A DNA stretch of 64,000 nt, taken from assembly GCA_020055645.1 (NCBI GenBank), contig CM034547.1, forward strand, positions 21,491,013 to 21,555,012, written 5' to 3'. Below, piece after piece: positions 11,709 through 23,731 of the stretch. The notes beneath the pieces were generated by a model. That model worked only from the letters and a program-made list of their open reading frames with translations. It was not told the DNA's origin and searched no databases. Both the position numbers and the translations under genes were made by a program. Position 1 is the first letter of the stretch, and each line of letters begins with the position of its first letter. Source of the stretch: Tomocerus qinae. Lineage: Eukaryota; Arthropoda; Collembola; Entomobryomorpha; Tomoceridae.

Positions 11709-13689
11709 ATGACTAACAGGACTACTTTCAACGATTTACCAGAAAATGTAAGCATTAAATTCCTTTGCATGAAAAACGGTATATATTACAAGTAGAAAAT
11801 GCAATAGTGTAATGAAATAAGTAAATTATTTACAGGCATGGATAGCAATTTTTGGATATCTGCCAGAAAAGTGTCGACAAAAAAATAGAATCATAAGTTC
11901 TAACTGGAATAGTTTTATCAACAAAGAATTCCCCTTAGAAGTTGAAATAACGAATGAGAATATTTCGAGTATGCTTATTAGAGGAAATGCTCATAAGGCC
12001 ATCTTAAAAGATCTGACGGTGGAAATCCACGGACACGTATCCTTTTGGAATAAATTACGACAATTGGAAGCTGTAGGGAAAGTTGTTACATCAAACCTAA
12101 CAGTTATTCTGGAAAGCTGTAGCAATATAGAAATGCTGTCGTTTACATCACTTAAAGAAATTCTGACAATAGAAAGCACAGAAATAGTTGAACTGCCGAA
12201 AGTGTTCGCTCTTCAAATTAAAGTTCGCGGAGAACACCAAATGTTCACACTAGCAGAACTGATGTTGATCGATTGGGTTACAAAAAGATTAAAATTTAGT
12301 GATTTAAAAGTAGTGATGATCAAAACGTGCACACCAGCAGAGATTTGGGCCGAGCATCGTTTCGACAGGGAATCAAGTCAAAGATTTTCCGAAAGTAGTT
12401 CCATATCCACAATATACAATTTGAGTAGACAAATGACTGGAGTATCTTCAGCTGCACAATCTGGGAACGTTCTTCATCCGATTCCAGGACACAGAAATCT
12501 AATGAGTGATCTCGAATCTGGTGGGGCTTCTATTCAGGCTGTTGATGGCTCAGAACGGTCAGTTCTTGTTGAGAGTGGAGCGGAACTTACCCAGGAGGGT
12601 AACATCAGATCATCCCACCCAACTCCAGTTGCGGGGGAAGCTGGACCGGTTGCATTAGGCTCGAATTCAAATACAATTCCAAGTGTTGCTTCCGCTGCTA
12701 CTGAAACCACTGAAGATCAATCTCAATCTGATTCTGAACTATCGTACTCAAGACAAAGTATTTTCGACCGAGTTTTGCAAAGAAACGCATTAGCTACAGA
12801 GGAAGATACGGAAGATACAGGTGAAATTGATGGTGTTCCTATTGAAGATAATTTTAGTCTGCTACCCTATTCTTTTTTTGGCCGAACAGGTTCCATTACG
12901 GAATCTTCCTTAGCAGCGGTCACTAATTCCGTTTTTATAAAACTACTACTAAAGAATCATCAAACATTAAATCAGCTAATTGTTAATGCAAGAAGTGACT
13001 TTCTTTGCTTTGGAAGTCTTGCCCCTTACGTTGAAGATTGTCAAAAGTTACAATTTGAAAATCTAGAATACAATTTTGGAAGAAGTGTTATGTACATGGA
13101 ATTTATGCTTCTCAGAACTCAAGCCAACCTTGAAAGAATAAGAATACAACTTGTAGACGATATGCTACTTCCATTTCTAATGGCTGTCAATGCTAGTAGT
13201 AACACTTTGCGAGAAATAGATGTCAAAGTTATTTCTTTCAACGAACCAACACAACCCTTTCAGTACGAAGCATTTTCCAAATGCAATTCACTAAACTGTT
13301 TCAGAATACTCCAGTTCTCCAGAAAACAAGGGCTAGAAACACTACCTGTTTCCATCGAGCGTCTACTCATGAACGGACCATTGACTATATCTGACCTCAA
13401 AATATTGGCTACCCGCTTGATTAACTTGAAAGAATTCAATATCCTCCTTAATGTAAACATGGGCACTGTCGATGTCGATTTGTTCAAATCATTTCTGCGG
13501 TTACCCAAATTGAGAATGTTATCCTTTGTTCAATGCGATATAGATGTTGATGGTATTGAAGCACTTTGTGCACCGCTACCAGGATTAACGTTTTCTATTG
13601 ATGGACCAAGGGCACTTAATACTCTTCCAGATATCCAATATGCAATGACAAAAATAAGCGAAAACTTTCGACGTGATTTGGTAAACTAA
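11709..13689 (+). CDS. F-box / leucine-rich-repeat-like protein, paralogue 2
   Basis: Tandem paralogue of the preceding gene. Exons 11709-11747 and 11836-13689 join in phase 0 to give 630 aa. The N terminus reads FNDLPEN, then an IFGYLPEK segment and SSNWNSFI, a degenerate F-box split by an intron at the same place as in paralogue 1. The middle (about residues 180-330) is serine/threonine-rich and differs from the acidic linker of paralogue 1. The C-terminal part aligns by eye with it, for example LETLPVSIERLLMNG against IETLPTSLEHLKLNG. This is an older local duplication whose linkers diverged most. The likely role is again SCF substrate recognition. Its F-box is weaker (the LVC motif became IIS), so Skp1 binding is less certain. 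Confidence 0.8.
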
Positions 13690-14653
13690 TAAGGTATACA
13701 ACTGCTATCTGTCGATGTGATTGATGTGGTAAGACATTTCTATCTTTCCATTGCCCTTTCCCTACGAATTATCCTTATAGAGAATGGGATACATGCATTT
13801 TTGATAGTGTTCGCATGGTCTTCATCATTACATTCCTTATATTCCTATTAAAATTAATTGGTTTTATCAGGAATACATATTTAAAAAAAATAAAACTATG
13901 AATACTATATTCAGATTTCAGATACACTTCATCGAATTGTTTTCTATATTTAGGGAAAAGTTTGGACATTTAATATTTTCTTTTTCTTCTGAATGTAGCA
14001 CTACTTGTAGATAATACTAATACTTCTTTAAGGGTGGCTTCCCCCTTTTGCCTGCGATGAGAACAGGTCACAGGGTCAACTTATAGCTTTGAAACAGTTA
14101 TATTCTGAAAGTTCCAGTTTTTGCCTAGGGCACCTGAAGGCCGGAATTTTGAAAAAAAAAATTTAAGTATTTTTAATCTTTTTTTGAAAATAAAAAAATT
14201 GAGTACGAATTTACATTGAGCTGCGAAATATGGTGTCTTTTTTCCTATTTCTAATTTTAAATCGGAAAAAAGGGCTGTCAAGTGTCCTAGTACTTTTTGC
14301 GGTCTTTCGAATAAGCTACTACACGCTTCTGTAAGCTTATCCAAAACGCTTATCTCATCGCAGGGAGATTTCCCTACTCATAATGCATTGCCGAGAAAGT
14401 TGAGGGTTCATTCATAAGTAACAATCATCAGCTCATATTATCTCATATCTCCTTGCCCCAAACCACCAAATTCTCATTCCTGGTTAATCCCGCATTACAT
14501 CCTAAATACGCCAACCTTGCGTTGCAGCGGCTTCGTTCATAGATTGACCAACTATGTGAACGGCCCGTTGCGAAGCTGTGTTCAAAGGGTTAAGAGGGAA
14601 GTAGTCCTTAAGTACTACAGGAGATGAGGGTATACTGCTTTCACCTTGAGGAT
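13690..14653. other. spacer between F-box gene 2 and the ionotropic receptor
   Basis: Convergent intergenic region. It contains the putative small inverted-repeat element at 14051-14364. A minus-strand open frame of 87 codons at 14081-14344 lies almost wholly inside that element and is not called as a gene. Confidence 0.4.
14051..14364. repeat. possible small inverted-repeat element
   Basis: The 12-mer cctgcgatgaga at 14051 recurs as its exact complement tctcatcgcagg ending at 14364, bounding 314 bp with poly-A and poly-T tracts. No target duplication was found, and a 12-bp match could be chance, so confidence is low. Confidence 0.3.
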
Positions 14654-17262
14654 TTATCTGCAGTAGTCGTATTTACAAAGCTCACTTTTACTTACATATG
14701 CTGTTTTTGCCAACTTCTTAGATAAATGGTTATAAATGACCTCCAAAACAAACACAATAGTAGATAAAGAAATGCCCATAGCCCAGAAAACCAAAATACC
14801 TATTAGATGATCTATAGACAAAGCTACTCCTTTTGGCTGAGACAACAAATGACTTGTTACTCCACTAGTATTTCTTCCCTGAAGTTGTGAAACATTTACC
14901 TGCAGGATAGACAAAATAATGCTTTAGATGCGTTCACAACAGTTTTCTTACACAACTCTAACAATAATAATATTTTGTACATACGATATACTGATCTTGA
15001 TACCATTTGTGCAAAAGGCCACTTTCTGTTGCTCTTAAAATAGCAGTACTGATTGCTGGGATTAAAAAATGATCCTTTTTAAATAGCCAACCAACGAAAT
15101 TCTTCAACAGAGGTTTCGGTGAGCAGTAGTACTTGGCAGGATCTCTCATTTCTGTAATAACTTTGTATCTACGAATGAAAGAAAAGGTTAATAATTAATA
15201 CATTACATATTATGCTGGTATAAGGTATAGTAGGTAATCTTTAACATTTTTGTAGACCAGGGAAAGTTATGCTTAGAAATCAGGATTTCTCCAACGGCAA
15301 TTTATCACAGAAAAATAGGGTGAAATAAATTATTACCTTCCCCTTTAGTGGGAAAAACAATATACAATAAAATATGTTTAGAATGTTTAATACTCTCTCA
15401 CATTACGGTACTAACCTCAAGATTCCCACTTCATTCGTTCCCACAACACTTGGATTATCAAGGGCACTGGGTCCGTAATAAATGCTTTGAGTAACATATT
15501 TAGCATGGTATTTCAAAATATATTGGACAGTAGGGTCTTTACTTATTCTCATGTACAGATCTAGAGTCCCACCTTTATAAATGAGCACAGTTTTGTCCTG
15601 GTTCACAGCATCTCCCAGTGTTTGCACAGGGCTTTCTATATTTGGAATGCTTTAAATTGAGTAAGGACATTATATTTAATTAATTATTATGCATAAGTAG
15701 AATTGCGGTAGACACTGAAATATATTTTAAATTCAATTTAGTTACCCACCTTAAATGGGCAGTTAAATTTGAGGCATAAATGGACTGAAGGATTAGACAT
15801 ACAAGTAACCATGCTGTTATAATGAGAGCTGAAGGACCCCCAGGAGGTTTCAACCAAGGCTCTACCAATAGCGTTGCAGCTGCCTGCAAAAGTACATAAG
15901 TACGTAGATTATTAGAAGCCTATTTTATTCGCGAGGCAAAATGAGATTTTTTATCACTAGCAAAAAAGCCAACAAAAAGTTGATTTAATTTTTATCTCCA
16001 TCGAGTGGAAAGAGTGAGGAAACGAATTTTTCACAAAATACATAAAACGGATGAGAATACTAACTGCTGAATTTATTGCAAACATTATTTCCAAGCGAGA
16101 TAATTAAATCCTTACTTGTACAGTGATGTGTGCCACAGTTTGCTCAGGTTGACTCGTCTTTGTAAAACTGCAGTGAAGCTTTGTGATTTTCCAAATTGCG
16201 GGGCCCACAATTAAGATGCAGAGAAACAAAAGGAGCCACCCTAAAACAGGGAAGGGTTTGATTGGAGCTTGCCAATTTGGACGAGGTTCAGGGCTTCGGG
16301 AACATAAACTAAACTTTGTATAGAAAATTGGAGCAGAGTATTCGCCGATTTGATGCTTTTCAAAGGTACCACTGACTGAACCTGCTAACATATCAACTTC
16401 CCCTTGAGCCAGCATTTTATACTTCCCAGTCCATGATCCATTGGGCAACTTAGTTCCAGATGTCATAATCAACGGGGCATTCATATTCAATATTATCCCG
16501 TATTCCTTTACCAACAATTTAAGCATTTCCCCCTCTATTCCTTCCAGTTTATGGAAGTGCACACCCATAGTTAAGCGACTCAGTATTAGAGGAGCAAAAT
16601 GCTTAGTCGTTGTACCACGAATAGTTTCAGGCCATCCCTTAACTTTCAAATACGGAAGTACCTGAAATAAATACATGAATAGGAAAAATAGAAAAATTAC
16701 AATCACAATTTACAGTTGTTTCATATTTAATTAGATCTACTAATACGACTCATACCCTAGTGTACCCAATGTTAAGCGAAGCCCCCTTCAGAATACAGGA
16801 AGGTTTGTAACGTTTGCAATAATTATTTAACGTTAAATTCCTGAATACAGGGGCGCCGTCGTTTCGAAAAACTAAGACATCTTTCCGAAAAGAATCCTTT
16901 GCTGCTATTATTTCTTTAACACCAAAATTAAATTTGGGAAATAGGAGAATAACTTCAATATGCACAAAGTTAGTCCGCACAAAGAGAATGTCAACATCGG
17001 TGGCTTCAACAAAATTCACAAGAATCAACACTGTACAAAGCTTGGTTGGGTAAAATGTATTTGATTGTACCATTACTCGTTCCGAATATTTGAATTCAAA
17101 AGGAAATGTAGAATTTGACGTAAACATTGCAAAATCACAATTTTTGTCGACAGTTTTTGGAATCAGTTTTTCTAAATCAAGAGACACTTCAAGCAAGCGA
17201 TTTTTCTCAAACGTTTGGGCTAAGCTAATAAAAAATAAAATATTTGTTAAAACATATTTCAT
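14654..17262 (-). CDS. ionotropic receptor (variant ionotropic glutamate receptor family)
   Basis: Ligand-gated cation channel of the iGluR/IR superfamily, in arthropods usually a chemosensory, humidity or temperature receptor. Exons (minus strand): 17262-16756, 16661-16116, 15883-15750, 15649-15416, 15168-14985, 14899-14654, all phases consistent, 616 aa. A cleavable signal peptide (residues about 1-17) precedes a short N-terminal domain. Exon 2 carries the S1 lobe (GEVDMLAGSVSGTFEK) and TM1 (VLGWLLLFLCILIVGPAIW). Exon 3 carries the pore loop and TM2, ending SIYASNLTAHL, a diverged form of the SYTANLTA gating motif. Exons 4-5 form S2 and exon 6 has TM3 (IGILVFWAMGISLSTIVFVL). There is no long LIVBP-like N-terminal domain, so it fits divergent IRs rather than NMDA/AMPA/kainate types. 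A possible GTAAGT donor near 14697 means a further 3' exon cannot be excluded. Confidence 0.88.
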
Positions 17263-18122
17263 GGTAAGAATTATCCTGATACTATTTGGTTGAATACCCT
17301 TTAATCATTAGGTAGCTCTGTTTCAAAGCTAGTGTAAATCCAGAATAAGAATAAGGGTTATTGCAGACTGTTACGCAAATTACTTGGTTTGTAAGGTTTG
17401 TATTTGTATAACTTTCTAACTCTGTTCTGTTCTATCCACGGAATTAGACTGTTCTATCCGTTGTTTCCGTTTTATTACCACCTTGTAACGTTATGTCTTC
17501 GTTTGATCGAATCGATCGAACTATTGCTGCCCTACTGCTCACCACAAAGCTAGTTTTAAAAATCAAATTAGCAGTTTAACTGCCGGTACCGTGATAAACA
17601 TGTTCAACAAAGGTATGCCATGGCTGATTTTTTTCTGCCAACCAAAGATTAGCTTTTTCCCATGTTTGCCTAAATATACGAGATGAATGAATCACAAAAC
17701 CGCACTGGCATGCAACCAAAAATCTGAGTAAAAGTTATGACTTCAATAGTCGACATATGAAATTATCTTTTACCGTGTTTATTGAACTATCGAAACAAAA
17801 ATACACGTAAACGACCCAATCAAATTGGGCAATTTGATTAACGCTTAAAAACAAAGTAATGCCTAGTGCCCATCACATCACATAAATATTTTTATGAACA
17901 AGTCAACAATAAATTAAGTTAAGGCATGTTTGAAATAGCACGACACGATAATATTGTAATAATTTGATGATTCGAATCACCCTGGGATAAGTGCTAAAGA
18001 AGAAATACGTCATACGCCCCAAATCACAAAAAATACAGTATTACAATATAGATTAATAAATAGAGAGATAGAAATAGCATACTTAGAAAGGAAACACATT
18101 AGGTACATTTTAATTTGCCTGA
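17263..18122. other. spacer between the IR start and the GMPPA stop
   Basis: 860 bp of AT-rich DNA that should hold the IR promoter and the GMPPA 3' untranslated region, both on the minus strand. A short tgatcgaatcgatcga repeat lies near 17508. No further feature was recognised. Confidence 0.4.
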
Positions 18123-20372
18123 CTACAAAATTATTTCGTTGGCGAAACTCCGACTTAGTTCTTTATAAGGCAGCACAATAGAATTCAGAACTACTACTTC
18201 GGAAGGCACTCTGACGTGACACCCTGAAAACCATACAATTAAAATATGCTGCTATTTTTATGGTTTAATAATATTTTTGTTCAATAAAAAGTATTACATA
18301 CCTAGAATTGTAATGGAAGGATTTAATCTCCCTTCCTCATTGAACAAAGGCACATTATCCATTTTGGCAAAAGGTTTGTTTGGATTGGGGTCACAGGGAG
18401 TACCCTCCACTCGTGACCAACGTCCAATGAAACTATTCCAGCCAACGATTGAATACATTAGTATGCTATGGTCTTGAATCACAGAATCGCCCAAAATAAT
18501 TGACTCTCTCACTCTAACTCCAGGACCAATAACAACGTTTTTGCCTATGCTTACATTTGGACCGATCTAGATATTTTATAAACACGACATATTATTCTTT
18601 CAAATTTAAAAATACCTACATAGTTACACGGCAATATATTAAGCATAATTTCCTTATACTGTACCACGCATGTAGGATGAATTTGTGCTGTGGGATGAAT
18701 GAAGACATCTCCAATTATCTGAAGATTTTCGTCTCCTTTCCCTGCAAATCCTGCTAACCGACCAGGTTGTCGCTTTCGGTACATGTCAAGATATTGACGA
18801 TTAGCATAAATTGCAGAACCAGCGGTTTTTACTTGGGACCACATTTTATTTGACGGATACACAAAAATGTTTCCACCATTTCGTGTCAATGGCATAACAA
18901 TATCCTGTTCCAATCCAATGGATTCCCAGCTTTCTCCATTGTCTTCGATTTCTCCCCTAGATCAAAACACGTAAATTGCTTTAATGAATATGAAAGGATT
19001 CAATGATTAAGCCAACTACTAAACTACTAATAATAAAGTATTTATAGTATATACAGCTTACGCATAATAGCTAGCTTGACGCTCTGAAAAAATCTTTGCA
19101 ATCAAAGGAAAAATCTCCAACGAGCAGACATAAATGCCGCAATTAATTAGTGTAGAAACGAAAGTTTCGGGTTTTTCAACATAGTGAGTTATTTTATGCG
19201 TGCTTTTGTCTTCTACAATGCATCCATAATTCGAAGACTGCTGCCTAGTCGCTTCTGTGGCTAACACGGTTATCAGGGGGCTCTTCTTATCTGTTTTGAG
19301 GCGTGAATGAAATTCTAACATTTCTTGCAAAGGAAAATCCCCGCACACATCACCGTTTATAAGTATAAATGATGACGGATTGCCAGCTTTTATTTGGTCT
19401 CGAAAGTGATAGATACCACCTGCTGTTCCAAGTCGCGTATACTCTTGCAGATATCGAATTTTGACTTTATTGTACAGAGGGGAAATCTCCGACAAAAACG
19501 GAGCAATATCTTCAGCAGGAAAGTAACCCAGAATAAGAACTTCCTTCAGCGTTGGTACTTGAACACAGGACTCTATCAGATGTTGCACAAGAGGAATTCC
19601 TGCTACTGGAAACAATGGCTTCGGAACATCCAGCGATAATGGGCGGAACCTTGTACCTGAAAAATAATAAAAACGTAATAATGAAGGGTGAAGGGATATT
19701 TATTTATTGCAATATTGAAAGTTAAAAGTAAATTGACCTTTTCGCGGTTTCTCGATTGGTGGGCCAGTGGTTGAAGTTTACTAGTAGTTTAGTAGGAGTT
19801 TCTGACAAAAGTATAAATTACTCAGGAACTAGAAGAGATACCTACAATGTGTAAATTAGTAGCAGGTTCCGCAACTATCCTACATTTCAGTTTTGAAAAT
19901 CTCAATCTTCTACGATTCGTAAAACAGGAGTTCTGATTTTTCTACTAAAAAATACAGGGAAAAACCACTTATTTTGAGTGGAATATAATGGTTTTTCTCT
20001 ATGTTTTTTTAGTAGAAAAATCAGAACTCCTGTTTTACGAATCGTAGAAGATTGAGATTTTCAAAACTGAAATGTAGGATAGTTGCGGAACCTGCTACTA
20101 ATTTACACATTGTTCGTATCTCTTCTGGTTTCTGAGTAATTTATACCTTTGTCAGAAACTCCTACTAAACTACTAGTAAACTTCAACCACTGGCCCACCA
20201 ATCGAGAAACCGCGAAAAGGTCTATTAAAGTTGTTATGCATATGCATTTTAATTTTTGTTATATGTTGTGCATAAAAATTCTTCTTACGCTTACAGCTTA
20301 CAACTTATTAAATTTACCTTTCTGTGGACCTCCTATCAATATGACAGCTTTAATATCTGCTTGAGATGTCAT
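18123..20372 (-). CDS. GMPPA: mannose-1-phosphate guanylyltransferase alpha subunit
   Basis: GMPPA partners with and restrains the catalytic GMPPB enzyme that makes GDP-mannose from mannose-1-phosphate and GTP in the cytosol. Exons (minus strand): 20372-20318, 19656-19062, 18956-18665, 18566-18302, 18223-18123, all phases consistent, 435 aa (human about 420). Seen: the nucleotidyltransferase signature [16 protein letters not shown], split by intron 1; [37 protein letters not shown]; the [13 protein letters not shown] site; [16 protein letters not shown]; then left-handed beta-helix hexapeptides ([36 protein letters not shown]) and the conserved C-terminal [12 protein letters not shown]. The QK insertion before GTR is typical of alpha rather than beta subunits. 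Intron 1 contains a 488-bp foldback hairpin. DPM1 lies head-to-head upstream. Confidence 0.97.
19735..20222. repeat. 488-bp near-perfect foldback hairpin in GMPPA intron 1
   Basis: The left arm (about 19735-19968) begins gaccttttcgcggtttctcg and the right arm (about 19990-20222) ends in its exact complement. The arms match over roughly 230 bp with only a handful of substitutions near the ttctgacaaa and agaagagatac stretches and a few near the loop. The centre is only about 20 bp (ttattttgagtgg...). It fills most of the 661-bp intron. No clear target-site duplication was seen. A foldback/MITE insertion or an inverted duplication would both explain it. Transcribed as part of GMPPA pre-mRNA it would form a very long RNA hairpin. 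Confidence 0.93.
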
Positions 20373-21016
20373 TTTGTACATGTAATTTAGAGGTAATGTT
20401 TTGTTTAGAGGTAATTCTTCCCTTTCAAATTTATACTGAATTCTAAATTCCAAATATATTGAATATAAACTGAAAAATCCTATTTCAAAGTTATTTCAAA
20501 TCAAAGTTTCACTGACAGCTGATAAAGTGATAAGTTAATAAACACAAGCAAGACTGAGCTGAAGGTAGAAATCAAGCCTTTTTCGTTGTACTGTCAATAT
20601 TATTTGAAGACAACTTGAGAATGGGTTGACACGTTGCGTTGATGGGTGGACCGTGGACGTTCACTGTATGACAATAATAACAAAAACAAGCTGGAGCGGA
20701 GCAGCACACCGAGTTAAGAAGTGTCATCTAAAAATGTGTGCTGGACGCGGGCCTTGGTTCCACATACCCACATGTGACGTGGAGCTTTCCTGGAGGAACC
20801 CGCTAATATGTAAACATCACTTTGCACTGTCCGTCAGCTGTCTTTTTCTGTCTCTCCGCAGTCAATTAAAATCGCCCGTGGCATATGACAGTTTTTGAAA
20901 ATAATAATAGCTATATTGCAATTGTTTTCGTTCTGGTGCTAGATATTTTTGGTTTTGTGGGTGATTATAATTTCGAGAAAGTCAATTTTAAACCGCAAAT
21001 AACATTAAGTACAGTA
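20373..21016. promoter_or_regulatory. shared divergent upstream region of GMPPA and DPM1
   Basis: 644 bp separate the two start codons, which point away from each other. The part from about 20620 to 20880 is clearly less AT-rich than its surroundings (ctggacgcgggccttgg, for example), as often seen at bidirectional promoters of housekeeping genes. It must carry both 5' untranslated regions. No TATA box or named factor site was assigned. Confidence 0.55.
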
Positions 21017-22146
<1,130 letters not shown>

Positions 22147-22910
22147 GATGTACCTCAAACTCAAATTATTTGGTTTGGCTTGGATGATCGATTGGTTCAA
22201 TCTAATCTTAAAATCTACGTTTTACATTCCCATCTTTTCTTTTAGGTTTAAAAGTTTCAATCAATGGGATTAATTTATAGTTTATTATATGCGCAATGAA
22301 TATAGAGATATTTTAACTATCCATTACGTAAAATACGTAATTTAATAATATTGAGGGAAATAAGTGTTAACACTAACTAAATGGAAGTGATAAACATTAT
22401 AATTTGTGTATAATCATGAAATGGAAAAAGTAAAAAAATATTGATCATATTAAATCTTTATTTTCGCCAACATCAGTGTCATTCAAGTTCTGTATTCTCA
22501 ATTTCAATTCATTCAGAACTGAAAGTAATTAGAATATAATGAAAATTGTTATTAAGGGCTGGATTGCTAATTTACATTTTTGAGTGTAGATGCGATGCAT
22601 GCACTAGTGGAAAAACATCGAAAAAGGAAAACAAAAAAGCTTCATAAACGTATATATTATGTCGACTTTGGAGCAAGGCCCATATCCCCGAAATCAAAGG
22701 AAATATCACTGCAATTTTTCGCTCTTGGGGCACAAAAAAGAACAAAATTTTTCGCCATTAGGCAATTTGTCTAGATATCAAGATGTCCTAAACTAGAGAT
22801 TCTGTAATACGTGAATGGGAAGATTTTAAACATTTCAAAATCAGGGAATTGTTTTCAATGCATTTGGTTTCCAATACACCAACAGTATAGATGAACCCAT
22901 GCATGTCAAT
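22147..22910. other. 3' flank of DPM1
   Basis: AT-rich and non-coding, leading into the tandem hairpin array. The open frame at 22580-22774 is basic and lysine-rich, has no recognisable domain and is not called. Confidence 0.4.
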
Positions 22911-23330
22911 TGTGTATGCACCAAAGTTGCGCGAAATGTACGCTACTTCGGTACATGCACAAATAACGTAGACGAATCTACGTACTATTTGTGTATGTAC
23001 CACAAATGCGCGAAATGTACGCTACTTCGGTACATGCACAAATAACATAGGCGAATCTACGTACTATTTGTGTATGCACCACAGTTGCGCGAAATATACG
23101 CGCGCTACTTTGGTATACACACAAATAGTATGGACGACCCAACGACGTATTTTTTCTGTTCAGAAAAAAGGACCGTGTAAATGTACGCAACCGTAGTTCA
23201 CACACAAATAGCACAAGCGAACGTACCTACTATTTGTGTATGTATTTTTTTGTAAAGTAGCGTAAATTTTACGCAACTTTGGTACATACACTAAGAGTAC
23301 GTAGGTTCGTCCATAATATTTGTGTAAGAC
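22911..23330. repeat. 79-bp tandem array of hairpin-forming units
   Basis: Units beginning tgtgtatg start at 22911, 22990 and 23069, a period of 79 bp, with more degenerate copies to about 23330. Each unit contains inverted words (atttgtgtatgtacc against ggtacatgcacaaat), so each can fold into a hairpin and the array reads similarly on both strands. CG-containing words such as ttgcgcgaaatgtacg are frequent, unlike the neighbourhood. Open frames across it are only translations of the repeat. Confidence 0.85.
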
Positions 23331-23337
23331 ATGGCCA

Positions 23338-23530
23338 TATCTGAAAGGTTCCGATGCACGGCATCAGCGGTACAAGCCGTGCCTGCCTACTCCGTCCGCC
23401 ACATAACCTCTTACCTGCCTTATCTGAAAGGTTCCGATGCACGACATCAGCGGTACAAGCAGTACCTGCCTACTCCGTCCGCCACATAACCTCTTAACTT
23501 AAAAGTTTCCGATGCATGGCATCTTATGTC
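23338..23530. repeat. 83-bp direct repeat, two full copies and one partial
   Basis: Copies starting at 23338 and 23421 share tatctgaaaggttccgatgc, cggtacaagc and the ctactccgtccgccacataa block with few differences. A third degenerate copy begins around 23502 (gtttccgatgcatggcatc). It is GC-richer than the flanks and follows the 79-bp array directly, suggesting one repeat-rich locus. Confidence 0.85.
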
Positions 23531-23664
23531 AGTGGTGCATGCAGTAATGTAAGATTCCGGACTATTAGTTTAGGTCCCTGGCTGTCCCAACCCGAATCAC
23601 CACAACGTGTGTAGACATAGACAGTAGACATTGCATTATGACTATTTTCATGCCATACCTATCC

Positions 23665-23731
23665 ATACCTTGGCCAAGGTATGTGCAGTGCTGTGCACGG
23701 AATCCCAAGCTTGGGATTCCGTGCACAGCAC
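23665..23731. repeat. two adjacent perfect palindromes (18 bp and 44 bp)
   Basis: 23665-23682 is a perfect 18-bp palindrome centred on ttggccaa. 23688-23731 is a perfect 44-bp palindrome whose half-site begins gtgctgtgcacggaatccca, centred on the HindIII-like aagctt with no loop. Both can extrude as cruciforms. Confidence 0.95.

Noticed and set aside
14081..14344. 87-codon minus-strand open frame
   Set aside because: It lies almost wholly inside the putative inverted-repeat element, and its composition is driven by poly-A/T tracts.
19394..20364. Plus-strand frames overlapping GMPPA exon 2 and the intron hairpin
   Set aside because: Shadows of the minus-strand gene and of the hairpin arm.
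22788..23214. Minus-strand open frames with repeated HTQIVRRF and CACTEVAYIS words
   Set aside because: They are translations of the 79-bp tandem array, not a repeat protein; the frame is kept only by chance and there is no gene context.
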